Source of the DNA: PVC group bacterium
GTDB taxonomy: Bacteria; Verrucomicrobiota; Kiritimatiellia; SS1-B-03-39; UBA6053
Length of the DNA stretch: 11,550 nucleotides
NCBI GenBank assembly: GCA_003565035.1
Contig: PXDP01000033.1
Coordinates: 1-11,550, forward strand
Direction of reading: 5' to 3'
The notes under the pieces are model-generated. The model ran no database searches and was not told the origin of the DNA. It saw only the letters and a list, made by a program, of their open reading frames with translations. How positions within the stretch are numbered: position 1 is the first letter of the stretch; each line of letters begins with the position of its first letter. The position numbers were made by a program, and so were the translations under genes. This document shows, one piece after another, positions 5,682 through 11,550 of the stretch.

Positions 5682-6798
5682 GCCCGCATATCCGTTCCAA
5701 ATCGGCTTCAGTGAGGGCTGACCCGGAAGGCAGGCAGAGCCCCTCGGCATAGATACGGTCGGAGACACCCTGCGTATACATGCGGAGGTTGCGCAGTACC
5801 GGCTGCTGATGGAGGGGTTTCCAGACACGTCGGCTTTCGATGTCATGGCGTTCGAGGTGAAGCCGAAGGTCTTCCGGAGTGCAGGTGCTTTCCCGGGAAT
5901 CAAGCCGAAGAACGGTGAGCCACCGGGTCGCGCGGTTCCAGGGGGCTTCGGGCATAAATGAAATTCCGGGGATCCCGTTGAGGCGTTCCTGGTATCCCTG
6001 AAAAATTGCCCGGCGCTTCATGACCCGGTCGTCGAGGACATCAAGCTGGGCGAGGGCCACGCCTGCGAGCAGATGGCTCATACGATAGTTGTATCCCAGT
6101 TCGCAGTGTTCGTAATGGGCGACGGGCTCGCGGGCCTGCATGGAAAGCTTTCGGGCATGGGCAATGAGTTCGCCGTCGTCGGACACCAGCAGTCCGCCCG
6201 CGGAGGCGGTGATGATTTTGTTCCCATTCAGAGAGTAGATTTCCGCCCGGGGATGTGGAGGATGATCCACGGTGTGGACCGCACCCAGCGCTTCGGCGGC
6301 ATCGCAGAGAATTGGGATCCCATGGGGGGCGCAAAGACCATGGATCGCCTGGATGTCGCTGCGTTGCCCATAGAGATCGGTGGGAAGAACGGCCAGGACG
6401 GGGCGTTCCTCGGCGCGGGCTTCAGCGAGCGCGTGAGAGAGAAGGACGGGGTCAAGGGTCCAACTGTCCTCTTCGGCGTCAATCAGCCGGACTTCGCAGC
6501 CCATTTGCAGCGCGGGGGCGATGCTGGCGATAAAGCTGAGGGAGGAGGCCAGCACGAGAGGCGGTTGAGGATAATTGACAGGGTGCCGGGTGTCGATAAG
6601 GTGGCGGATACCCAGATGCAGCGCGGCGGTGCCGGATTGGAGGGCGAGGGCATGCCGGAATCCGCTACGTTCGGCGATTCTCTGCTCCAGTTGATCCAGC
6701 AGCGGTCCTGCCGGGGCGATATACTTGCTGTCCAGCGCCTTTTGCAGGTATTCGGCCTCGGTGCCGGCCAGGTGTGGGGGGGAGAGGAAAATTCTCAT
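5656..6798 (-). CDS. DegT/DnrJ/EryC1-family PLP aminotransferase (amino-sugar synthesis)
   Basis: Cytosolic pyridoxal-phosphate enzyme of 380 residues, the usual family length. Members such as PglE, EpsN and ArnB transfer an amino group to a nucleotide-bound keto-sugar. The N-terminus MRIFLSPPHLAGTE and the DSKYIAPAGP block at 23-32 resemble the PglE/EpsN group. Catalytic features: phosphate-binding SGTAAL at 55-60, D166 in CDAAEALGA (pyridine nitrogen contact), and Schiff-base K194 in SLNGNKIITASAGG. GYNYRMSHLLA at 235-245 is also typical. It lies seven bases downstream of the sugar-phosphate transferase gene, with a GAG ribosome site inside the end of that gene, so they form an operon. The last residues repeat with an eight-residue period (ERICG-LIQ-EWICG), matching a 24-bp duplication in the DNA. 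The usual partner dehydratase and acetyltransferase are not adjacent. The exact sugar is unknown. Confidence 0.92.
   Translation of the reverse strand: MRIFLSPPHLAGTEAEYLQKALDSKYIAPAGPLLDQLEQRIAERSGFRHALALQSGTAALHLGIRHLIDTRHPVNYPQPPLVLASSLSFIASIAPALQMGCEVRLIDAEEDSWTLDPVLLSHALAEARAEERPVLAVLPTDLYGQRSDIQAIHGLCAPHGIPILCDAAEALGAVHTVDHPPHPRAEIYSLNGNKIITASAGGLLVSDDGELIAHARKLSMQAREPVAHYEHCELGYNYRMSHLLAGVALAQLDVLDDRVMKRRAIFQGYQERLNGIPGISFMPEAPWNRATRWLTVLRLDSRESTCTPEDLRLHLERHDIESRRVWKPLHQQPVLRNLRMYTQGVSDRIYAEGLCLPSGSALTEADLERICGLIQEWICG
5660..5698. repeat. 24-bp-period near-tandem repeat at convergent gene ends
   Basis: CCGCATATCCATTCC (5660-5674) recurs as CCGCATATCCGTTCC (5684-5698), 14 of 15 bases identical, offset by exactly 24 bp (eight codons). 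It spans both the stop of the exported-protein gene and the last codons of the aminotransferase. Confidence 0.6.
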
Positions 6799-6805
6799 GT
6801 ATGAC

Positions 6806-7393
6806 TCAGATGGAGGTGGGTGGGACCCCGGTAAACGGTTCGGCGGGTTCGCTGCCGCCGGAGAGGAGGCGAAAAGGAGTAAGGGCTAAAATTTTAAGGT
6901 CAAGAAGAGGGGAGGCATGGTCAATGTACCAGACATCCATCCTGAATTTCTCCTCCCAGGATCTATGATTCCGCCCATGAATTTGAGCCCAGCCGGTGAG
7001 CCCGGGCCGGCATGCATGCCGACGAGCCTGTTCAGGTGTATATCGTGCAAGGTACTCGGGGAGCAGAGGGCGGGGGCCGACAAAACTCATATCGCCTTTC
7101 AGGATATTCCAAAGTTCCGGCAGTTCGTCGAGGGAGGTTGCGCGGAGAAAGCGGCCGAGGACTGTCAGGCGGCTTTGATCGGTTCCGGGTCCGTTTGTCA
7201 TGCTTCTAAACTTCAGAAGAGTGAAGAGCTGGCCGTCTTTTCCGGGGCGGAGCTGTGTGAAAAAGATGGGCGGCCCCATCCGGATCCGGATGAGAAAAGC
7301 GAGCCCGGCCAGAAGTGGGGCGAGCAGGAACAGCAGGCCAGCGGCGAAAAAAACGTCGCTTACTCTTTTAACAGGATGTTGCGTCCATGACAT
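6806..7393 (-). CDS. Small polyprenol-phosphate sugar-1-phosphate transferase (PglC/EpsL-like)
   Basis: Monotopic inner-membrane enzyme of 195 residues, the minimal size for this bacterial sugar-transferase family. It moves a sugar-1-phosphate from a UDP-sugar to undecaprenyl phosphate, the first membrane step of a surface glycan or glycoprotein glycan. Visible: the N-terminal re-entrant hydrophobic helix at 13-36 with its central Ala-Pro break, PIFFTQLRPGKDG at 42-54, KFRSM at 61-65, the catalytic Asp-Glu pair at 89-90 in SLDELPELWN, KGDMSFVGPRPLLPEYL at 99-115, and RPGLTGWAQIHGRN at 129-142. It is the first gene of the minus-strand operon; the aminotransferase follows after seven bases. The start has no obvious Shine-Dalgarno sequence. 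The pairing suggests that an amino-sugar such as a bacillosamine-like residue is the first sugar, but the substrate is inferred. Confidence 0.94.
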   Translation of the reverse strand: MSWTQHPVKRVSDVFFAAGLLFLLAPLLAGLAFLIRIRMGPPIFFTQLRPGKDGQLFTLLKFRSMTNGPGTDQSRLTVLGRFLRATSLDELPELWNILKGDMSFVGPRPLLPEYLARYTPEQARRHACRPGLTGWAQIHGRNHRSWEEKFRMDVWYIDHASPLLDLKILALTPFRLLSGGSEPAEPFTGVPPTSI

Positions 7394-7439
7394 TTTGAGT
7401 GAAAAAGGAAATAAATTAAATGAATTCAGTCAATACAAC

Positions 7440-7467
7440 TTGAATCTATAGATTAATTCGTTATAGT
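7440..7467 (+). promoter_or_regulatory. Candidate promoter for the HTH-receiver gene
   Basis: TTGAAT at 7440-7445 (4 of 6) and TATAGT at 7462-7467 (5 of 6) with a 16-base spacer, giving a leader of about 43 bases. The 12-bp palindrome at 7443-7454 overlaps the -35 and the spacer. Confidence 0.45.
7443..7454. promoter_or_regulatory. Perfect 12-bp palindrome, candidate operator
   Basis: AATCTATAGATT is its own reverse complement and lies near the middle of the 123-bp divergent region between the glycan cassette and the regulator gene. It covers parts of both predicted promoters, the arrangement expected if a dimeric regulator controls both sides. The regulator is inferred. Confidence 0.4.
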
Positions 7468-7472
7468 TCCAA
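7445..7472 (-). promoter_or_regulatory. Candidate promoter for the glycan cassette
   Basis: Read on the minus strand: TTGGAA (7472-7467, 4 of 6), a 16-base spacer, and TATAGA (7450-7445, 4 of 6). It would start transcription near 7438, leaving a leader of about 45 bases. It overlaps the plus-strand promoter face to face. Confidence 0.35.
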
Positions 7473-7516
7473 TCTTAAATGTCATTGTTTTCTTTAAGTT
7501 ACACCCCCACAGCACT

Positions 7517-8143
7517 ATGAAATCATCAAATATCCCCGTTCCCCGTTTTTTAACTGTTCCTGAAGTGGGTATCATTTGCGGCGTTTCCCGAAATACCGTT
7601 TACAATTGGGTTAAAAAAGGCGTGCTGGATGCATACCAGACCCCCGGCCGAACCAACCTGATCCGGCCGGGTGATTTACTGCTTTTTATGCAGAAAAACG
7701 GAATGTTTGTCCCCAATCAGCTTATTGAAATCGCCAATGAAGACAGCAAAAATGTGGGCTTCATCCCCAAATCAGAATTGAGGGGCGGCGATAAGCTTCC
7801 CGTGGTCCTCTGCATGGATGATGATCCTAAAGAACGGTCGGTTTGTGAGAGAGCTTTGAAGAACAAGGCTGAGGTGATTACGGCGTCAACCGGGTTTGAA
7901 GGTCTTCATCTGCTTACCGTGCGGGACGACATTGAAATCGTTTTGATTGATATGGAGATGCCCGGAATGTCCGGAGAGCAGACTTTTATTCAGGCTAAGG
8001 GTCTGCGTCCGGCAGTGAAGCTGATCGCTTTGAACCGTACGCCGCCTCAGTTTACGGATGCGGTGCATGTAAATGGATTCATCAAAAAACCGCTGAAACT
8101 TAAAACCGTTTTTGAAGGCTTGACACCTTTCCTGAACCTGTGA
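7517..8143 (+). CDS. Helix-turn-helix / receiver-domain fusion regulator
   Basis: Cytosolic protein of 208 residues joining two domains in an unusual order. Residues 10-60 form an excisionase/MerR-like helix-turn-helix (LTVPEVGIICGVSRNTVYNWVKKG, then a wing with GRTNLIRPGDLL), which would bind DNA. Residues 94-206 form a response-regulator receiver domain: acidic pocket D101/D102 in CMDDDP, phosphoacceptor D145 in LIDMEMPGMSG, and K191 in IKKP. The Thr/Ser that normally follows beta-4 is replaced by Asn173 (LIALNRT), so phosphorylation-driven switching may be altered. Most response regulators carry the DNA-binding domain C-terminally; here it is N-terminal. No histidine kinase is adjacent. 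It is transcribed away from the glycan cassette and ten bases ahead of menC. No clear Shine-Dalgarno sequence is seen. Its targets are unknown; autoregulation through the palindrome at 7443 is inferred. Confidence 0.88.
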   Translation: MKSSNIPVPRFLTVPEVGIICGVSRNTVYNWVKKGVLDAYQTPGRTNLIRPGDLLLFMQKNGMFVPNQLIEIANEDSKNVGFIPKSELRGGDKLPVVLCMDDDPKERSVCERALKNKAEVITASTGFEGLHLLTVRDDIEIVLIDMEMPGMSGEQTFIQAKGLRPAVKLIALNRTPPQFTDAVHVNGFIKKPLKLKTVFEGLTPFLNL

Positions 8144-8153
8144 CGGTGACCGG

Positions 8154-9089
8154 GTGTATACGTTTCACCCGTACCGCTTGAAGCTCTCCACTCCGCTCCG
8201 CCTGGCCGGAGGTGGGAGATTGGATGAACGCTGCGGACTCCTGATTTATAACTGCTCGACCGGTGGGTGGGGGGATGCGGCACCGTTAACGGGTTTTTCG
8301 CGGGAAAGCCTGAAGACACTTTTGGACGTCTGTAAAATAGATCCCGGCGCGTTGGCTCGTTTTCCCAGTGCAAGATTCGCGTACGAATGCGCAGCCAGGC
8401 CCGTTGGAGTCAGGGTGTCCGGTGTCCGGGTTAATTTCCTGTGGTTTCCGGACATGGAACCGTTGGAGGGCTTGTTGCAAAGACTTGGGGAGGCGGTGTC
8501 TCCCTGTGTAAAAGTCAAACTTGGACCCGAGCCTGATTTGACAAATGTTTTGGAGCTTGTGCGGTGTGTGCCGACGGTTCGTTTACGTCTGGATTCTAAC
8601 CGGCGCTGGGACGTGGATACGGTCTGCAACGTTTACAGGGCTTTGCCGAAATCCTGTCTGGAGTATGTGGAAGAGCCTTTTGAGGATCCTGCTCAGTATA
8701 AAGTCGCATGGAGTCGGTGTCCGGTGCCGGTGGCCCTGGATGAATCGCTTCTGACCGGAGTGCCTCAGGATGTTGCGGAGCATCCGGGTGTGAAGGCATT
8801 TGTTTTGAAACCCACTCTGATGGGGGACACTTCGGATCGGGAACCCTGGATAAAGCTTGCCCGGGAAGCAGGGAAATCCGTAGTTTGGAGTGCCTGTTTT
8901 GAAAGTGGCGTCGGCCTGTGGCATCTTGCGTCGCTTGCAGAGCAAGCGGGTGATACAGCATCGGGCCTGGACACAGGCCGGGTATTTCTTGAGGATCTTG
9001 TCGAGCCCAGGCCGCTTCCGGTCAACGGGGTTCTCGGGTGTGAACACTGGAAGGTGCTTGATTCAGTCAAGAAGCCTTACAACGTGTGA
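8154..9089 (+). CDS. menC: o-Succinylbenzoate synthase (enolase superfamily)
   Basis: Menaquinone-pathway enzyme that dehydrates SHCHC to o-succinylbenzoate in the cytosol; 311 residues, near the E. coli MenC length of about 320. Recognised from GGWGDAAPLTGFSRESL at 37-53, catalytic K120-V-K122, metal ligands D147 (LRLDSNRRW), E173/E174 (VEEPF) and D196 (ALDESL), second catalytic lysine K219 (VLKPTLMG), the ACFESGVGLWHLASLA block at 247-262, and GLDTG at 271-275. The start is GTG 8154; a stop codon seven codons upstream leaves little room for another. The gap from the regulator stop is only ten bases, suggesting co-transcription. Enolase-superfamily members can be dipeptide epimerases or N-acylamino acid racemases, but the motif set reads as MenC. 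No other men gene is nearby. The 3' end overlaps the convergent gene by 13 bases. Confidence 0.88.
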   Translation: MYTFHPYRLKLSTPLRLAGGGRLDERCGLLIYNCSTGGWGDAAPLTGFSRESLKTLLDVCKIDPGALARFPSARFAYECAARPVGVRVSGVRVNFLWFPDMEPLEGLLQRLGEAVSPCVKVKLGPEPDLTNVLELVRCVPTVRLRLDSNRRWDVDTVCNVYRALPKSCLEYVEEPFEDPAQYKVAWSRCPVPVALDESLLTGVPQDVAEHPGVKAFVLKPTLMGDTSDREPWIKLAREAGKSVVWSACFESGVGLWHLASLAEQAGDTASGLDTGRVFLEDLVEPRPLPVNGVLGCEHWKVLDSVKKPYNV

Positions 9090-10504
9090 ACCGCCTCCAG
9101 CCAGGCTTTTTCGAGGGCTTCGGGCGTGGTATTCATGTGGCGCGCCAACAAGAGTTCGCGGGGCAGAGACACCAGCTCCCGGAGATTGGCGGGGTCCCGG
9201 ATAAACCGCAAATAGCTGAAAAAATCATCCCGGCGGCTTTCCTGCATCAGGTAGCGGAACAGCACCCAGGAAAGGGCATAAGTTTCATACGATTTCAATT
9301 CGGGGAGTTCGGCTTCAAAGCCGGAAGGTTTTCGAATATTGATTAACTGTGCCAGGGAGGGAATTCGGTTGGATTCGCGGAGTTGAATCAGCGTGTTCAG
9401 GTGGGTGAAGCTGGTTTCTCCGGGCGGATCGGATTCAAAATAGACCGCCAGTCCCTCGATCAGCCAGCCGTTTTCCGCATGAAACCATGAATGCACCCCA
9501 TAGGTGTAACTGAGGTGATGTGCGGCTTCATGCCGCAGCGTGGCCAGGGTCTCCTGCTTTCCCCGGCGGCGTATTTGTTCCTCTACCCGAAAACGGGTAC
9601 TTTCAATTGAGCGGCGTTCCTCGGCCGAACGGCTGTTTTCGATCAGTTTCGCCAGCTCCGCTTCGATCTCGGCCCGCATTTGCCGAGCAAAAGCGGAATG
9701 ATATTGATTAAATACGACCATGCGATCTTCCAGCGGAGAATAAAATCCTGCGGATCCTGCCATTTCAGGGGCAGAACGGGCGATTGCTTTTGAAAAATCG
9801 TCTTCGTTGCTGAAAAATAAAACCTGAAGGCTTTGTTGACTGCGCCGGGGTTGAACCAGCGGTCCGAAGATCGCCATGTATTGCTGGTAGAGGTGATCAA
9901 GGACACGGGCGGTTTCAATAACCTGAAAATAGGGCGCATCGGTCAGAAGGGTGTAAGGGCCGTGGTGCAAAAGTTGAAAGGCCGGAAAGTCCATCTGGAA
10001 CCGGACATCCCGCCAGGTGATGCGGGGAATCGGTGCGGTATACCGGTCCAGGGACAGAATTTCATTTCGGCTGATCTCGCGGGTGACCCGGCTTTGTCCT
10101 CCAAAGGAAAATTGCACGGTGATGCTTTGGGGGGATTCAAACAGAATCCGGACCAGATGCTCTTCTCCGCTTCGTGTCACCATCCGGTGTGAGGGCCAAC
10201 GGTCACGCAGTGTGGATTCGAGGGAGCGTTTTAAATCGCGTTCTTCAGGGGTAAACTCGCTTTCGGGTTTATCTTCGGGCGGCAGGTTGTAGAAAGAGGG
10301 CCAATTCATGGCCCGGGCCAGAGCCCGTCCGGGAGAGGTTGTCAAAAAATGATAAAATCGCGGGTCATCGTTTCGGTTCCACTGGACAAGCCGCACCGCT
10401 CCGGCGAGGACCACGAGAAGTAAAAGCCACCGGACACACCGAAACGCGAAGCGGACGGCGTGCCAGGGAAAAGGCTTTTTGGTGGGATCAGGTGCCTGAG
10501 GCAT
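9077..10504 (-). CDS. Membrane-anchored HExxH metalloprotease candidate (DUF1570-like)
   Basis: Predicted 475-residue protein with an N-terminal membrane anchor (residues 26-42, after a basic KKPFPWHAVRFAFRCVR stretch), so the bulk should face the periplasm. The zinc-protease signature H325-E-A-A-H329 lies in TLRHEAAHHLSY and is followed 20 residues later by WLIEGLAVYFE, where E350 would be the third zinc ligand, as in gluzincin proteases. This spacing and the EGLA motif resemble DUF1570-type proteins common in Planctomycetes; that assignment is from memory. Residues 280-318 are charged and probably helical. I chose ATG 10504 because it places the anchor close to the N-terminus and leaves room for promoters; an in-frame GTG at 10582 would add 26 residues and bring the gene within 17 bp of sppA. 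Substrate unknown. The 3' end overlaps menC. Confidence 0.8.
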   Translation of the reverse strand: MPQAPDPTKKPFPWHAVRFAFRCVRWLLLLVVLAGAVRLVQWNRNDDPRFYHFLTTSPGRALARAMNWPSFYNLPPEDKPESEFTPEERDLKRSLESTLRDRWPSHRMVTRSGEEHLVRILFESPQSITVQFSFGGQSRVTREISRNEILSLDRYTAPIPRITWRDVRFQMDFPAFQLLHHGPYTLLTDAPYFQVIETARVLDHLYQQYMAIFGPLVQPRRSQQSLQVLFFSNEDDFSKAIARSAPEMAGSAGFYSPLEDRMVVFNQYHSAFARQMRAEIEAELAKLIENSRSAEERRSIESTRFRVEEQIRRRGKQETLATLRHEAAHHLSYTYGVHSWFHAENGWLIEGLAVYFESDPPGETSFTHLNTLIQLRESNRIPSLAQLINIRKPSGFEAELPELKSYETYALSWVLFRYLMQESRRDDFFSYLRFIRDPANLRELVSLPRELLLARHMNTTPEALEKAWLEAVHTL

Positions 10505-10599
10505 TCGTAAATTGTATGACAGACTCCCCGGAAAAGCAATCCGTGATCCGGCTTGTTTTCCCGGTTGTTTTTTCAGGGGCACCGCGTAAGATCCCCACC

Positions 10600-11550
10600 A
10601 TGTCCGAATCCTTTAATTTACCGCCTTCTGATGCCGCGCCGCCCCCGTTGCCCCGATCTGCCCCCCGGGAAAATGACTTCCGCAAACCCGGGCGCTGGCG
10701 CCGCAGGATTTTTCGCACCGTGCTCGGGGTGAGTCTGCTCATCAATCTTGGGCCCTGTTCCCGCCTGATTCAAAAAGCGCAACTCGGCCAGGAAGAGTTT
10801 CCTCCGGTAACCGAGACGCTGGCCTTTGGATCCCCTCTGGCCGAAACGCGGGTGGCTCTTCTGCGGTTTGAAGGGGTTATTTTACGCCAGCCACAAGGCT
10901 TTTGGGGAACGCTGGCTGATCCGGTCACCACGCTGTTGCGGGAAATTCAGGCGGCCACTGTGGACCCCTCGATCCGCGCCATTCTTCTGGAAGTGAATTC
11001 TCCCGGAGGCGGGGTGACTGCGAGTGACGAGATTTATCATGCTTTGATGCAGTTCCGGACTTCGGACCCAGACCGACAGATTATCGGAATGGTCCAGGAT
11101 ACGGCCGCATCCGGAGCGTATTATTTCCTCCTGGCGGCGAATGAAATCTGGGTGCAACCCACATCAATTGTCGGTTCGGTGGGCGTCATGGTCTCCACGG
11201 TCAATTTCCACCAACTGGCGCAGCGCCTCGGCGTGGAGGATGTCACGCTGACCTCCGGAGAAAACAAAGCGATGCTCTCTCCGTTCCGACCTCTGGACCC
11301 TGCGCATGTCTCCATATTTCAGGAGGTGGTGGATGATTTATACAGCCGTTTCAGGGATTTGGTGATCGCGCACCGTCCGTTTGACGCGGCGACCGCAGCG
11401 CGGGACGGCTTGCTGGATGGACGGATTTTCACCGCGCGGGATGCTCTGCGGTACCAGTTGGTGGACGGGATCGGTTACGCTCCGGATGTCCGCGCCAGGA
11501 TGGAAGAACGGCTCGGGGAAGCGGATCTGGGTTTTTACTCTCTTCGGCAC
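10600..11550 (+). CDS. sppA: Signal peptide peptidase SppA (S49 family), C-terminus cut off
   Basis: Membrane-bound serine protease that cleaves remnant signal peptides. The 317 codons present run open to the window edge, so the C-terminus is missing. Residues 1-36 are Pro-rich then strongly basic (GRWRRRIFR), followed by a single hydrophobic anchor at about 39-52. The protease domain begins near residue 84: SPGGG at 134-138 (oxyanion region), nucleophile S171 in DTAASGAYY, PTSIVGSVGVM at 187-197, and general-base K223 in TSGENKAML. The Ser-Lys distance of 52 residues equals that of the short B. subtilis-type SppA (Ser147/Lys199), so this is the short form rather than the double-length E. coli form. 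A Cys at 53 follows LGP, which does not fit a lipobox. ATG 10600 is the first start codon. Divergent from the metalloprotease candidate. Confidence 0.94.
   Translation, partial: MSESFNLPPSDAAPPPLPRSAPRENDFRKPGRWRRRIFRTVLGVSLLINLGPCSRLIQKAQLGQEEFPPVTETLAFGSPLAETRVALLRFEGVILRQPQGFWGTLADPVTTLLREIQAATVDPSIRAILLEVNSPGGGVTASDEIYHALMQFRTSDPDRQIIGMVQDTAASGAYYFLLAANEIWVQPTSIVGSVGVMVSTVNFHQLAQRLGVEDVTLTSGENKAMLSPFRPLDPAHVSIFQEVVDDLYSRFRDLVIAHRPFDAATAARDGLLDGRIFTARDALRYQLVDGIGYAPDVRARMEERLGEADLGFYSLRH

Noticed and set aside
6073..6804. Plus-strand 243-residue open frame opposite the aminotransferase
   Set aside because: It lies wholly antisense to a gene with clear catalytic motifs; composition is Gly/Arg-rich without any recognisable domain, as expected for a shadow frame in GC-rich DNA.
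10505..10582. 26-residue N-terminal extension of the metalloprotease candidate from GTG 10582
   Set aside because: It leaves only 17 bp to the divergent sppA start, has no good ribosome site and displaces the membrane anchor; kept as an alternative only.
10756..10758. Lipoprotein cysteine (residue 53) in SppA
   Set aside because: Preceding residues LGP do not fit a lipobox, since Pro at -1 is not accepted; read as a plain membrane anchor.
1..11550. Mobile elements, CRISPR, tRNA/rRNA or defence system
   Set aside because: No transposase, integrase, terminal repeats, regularly spaced repeats, cloverleaf sequence or known defence domain was found on either strand.

Overview
The window is a compact bacterial chromosomal segment with about 11 protein genes, two of them cut by the window edges. 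I see no RNA genes, insertion sequences, phage genes or CRISPR arrays, and no stretch over 300 bases lacks a gene; the longest gap, 2273-2497, is regulatory. The organism is Gram-negative: there is a predicted outer-membrane barrel and an SppA-type signal peptide peptidase. The mix of a single-chain GlyRS, an FHA/TPR membrane protein, a gluzincin-like metalloprotease and a helix-turn-helix/receiver fusion fits the Planctomycetes-Verrucomicrobia-Chlamydiae group, perhaps Kiritimatiellota. That placement is inference from family distribution, not from a search.

Layout. 1-756 (-): N-terminal half of glycyl-tRNA synthetase. 821-2272 (+): membrane protein with FHA, one transmembrane helix, a TPR-like region and a conserved-looking C-terminal domain. 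2301-4990 (+): nitrogen-acquisition locus with a sigma-54-like promoter, Amt ammonium channel, P-II regulator, and an extremely acidic putative outer-membrane barrel closed by a strong terminator at 5017-5045. 5094-5681 (+): unknown exported protein. 5656-7393 (-): two-gene surface-glycan cassette with a small sugar-1-phosphate transferase and a DegT-type aminotransferase. 7517-9089 (+): helix-turn-helix/receiver regulator and MenC, transcribed away from the glycan cassette across a palindrome-containing divergent promoter region. 9077-10504 (-): membrane-anchored HExxH protease candidate. 10600-11550 (+): SppA, cut by the right edge.

How the genes work together. Amt, P-II and the acidic barrel form a coherent ammonium-uptake set: an outer-membrane pore, an inner-membrane channel and a cytosolic gate. 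The P-II protein has Ile at position 51 instead of the uridylylated Tyr, which suggests that it senses ligands without GlnD-type modification. The glycan cassette and the divergent regulator may form a regulatory unit, since the shared intergenic region holds overlapping predicted promoters around a perfect 12-bp palindrome.

Most of the window is ordinary housekeeping and accessory content. I found no clear sign of a wholly new system. The points most worth checking are the charge of the barrel protein, the altered P-II T-loop, the regulator and its operator, the G8 tract in the FHA gene, and the duplication at the 5656-5698 gene junction.
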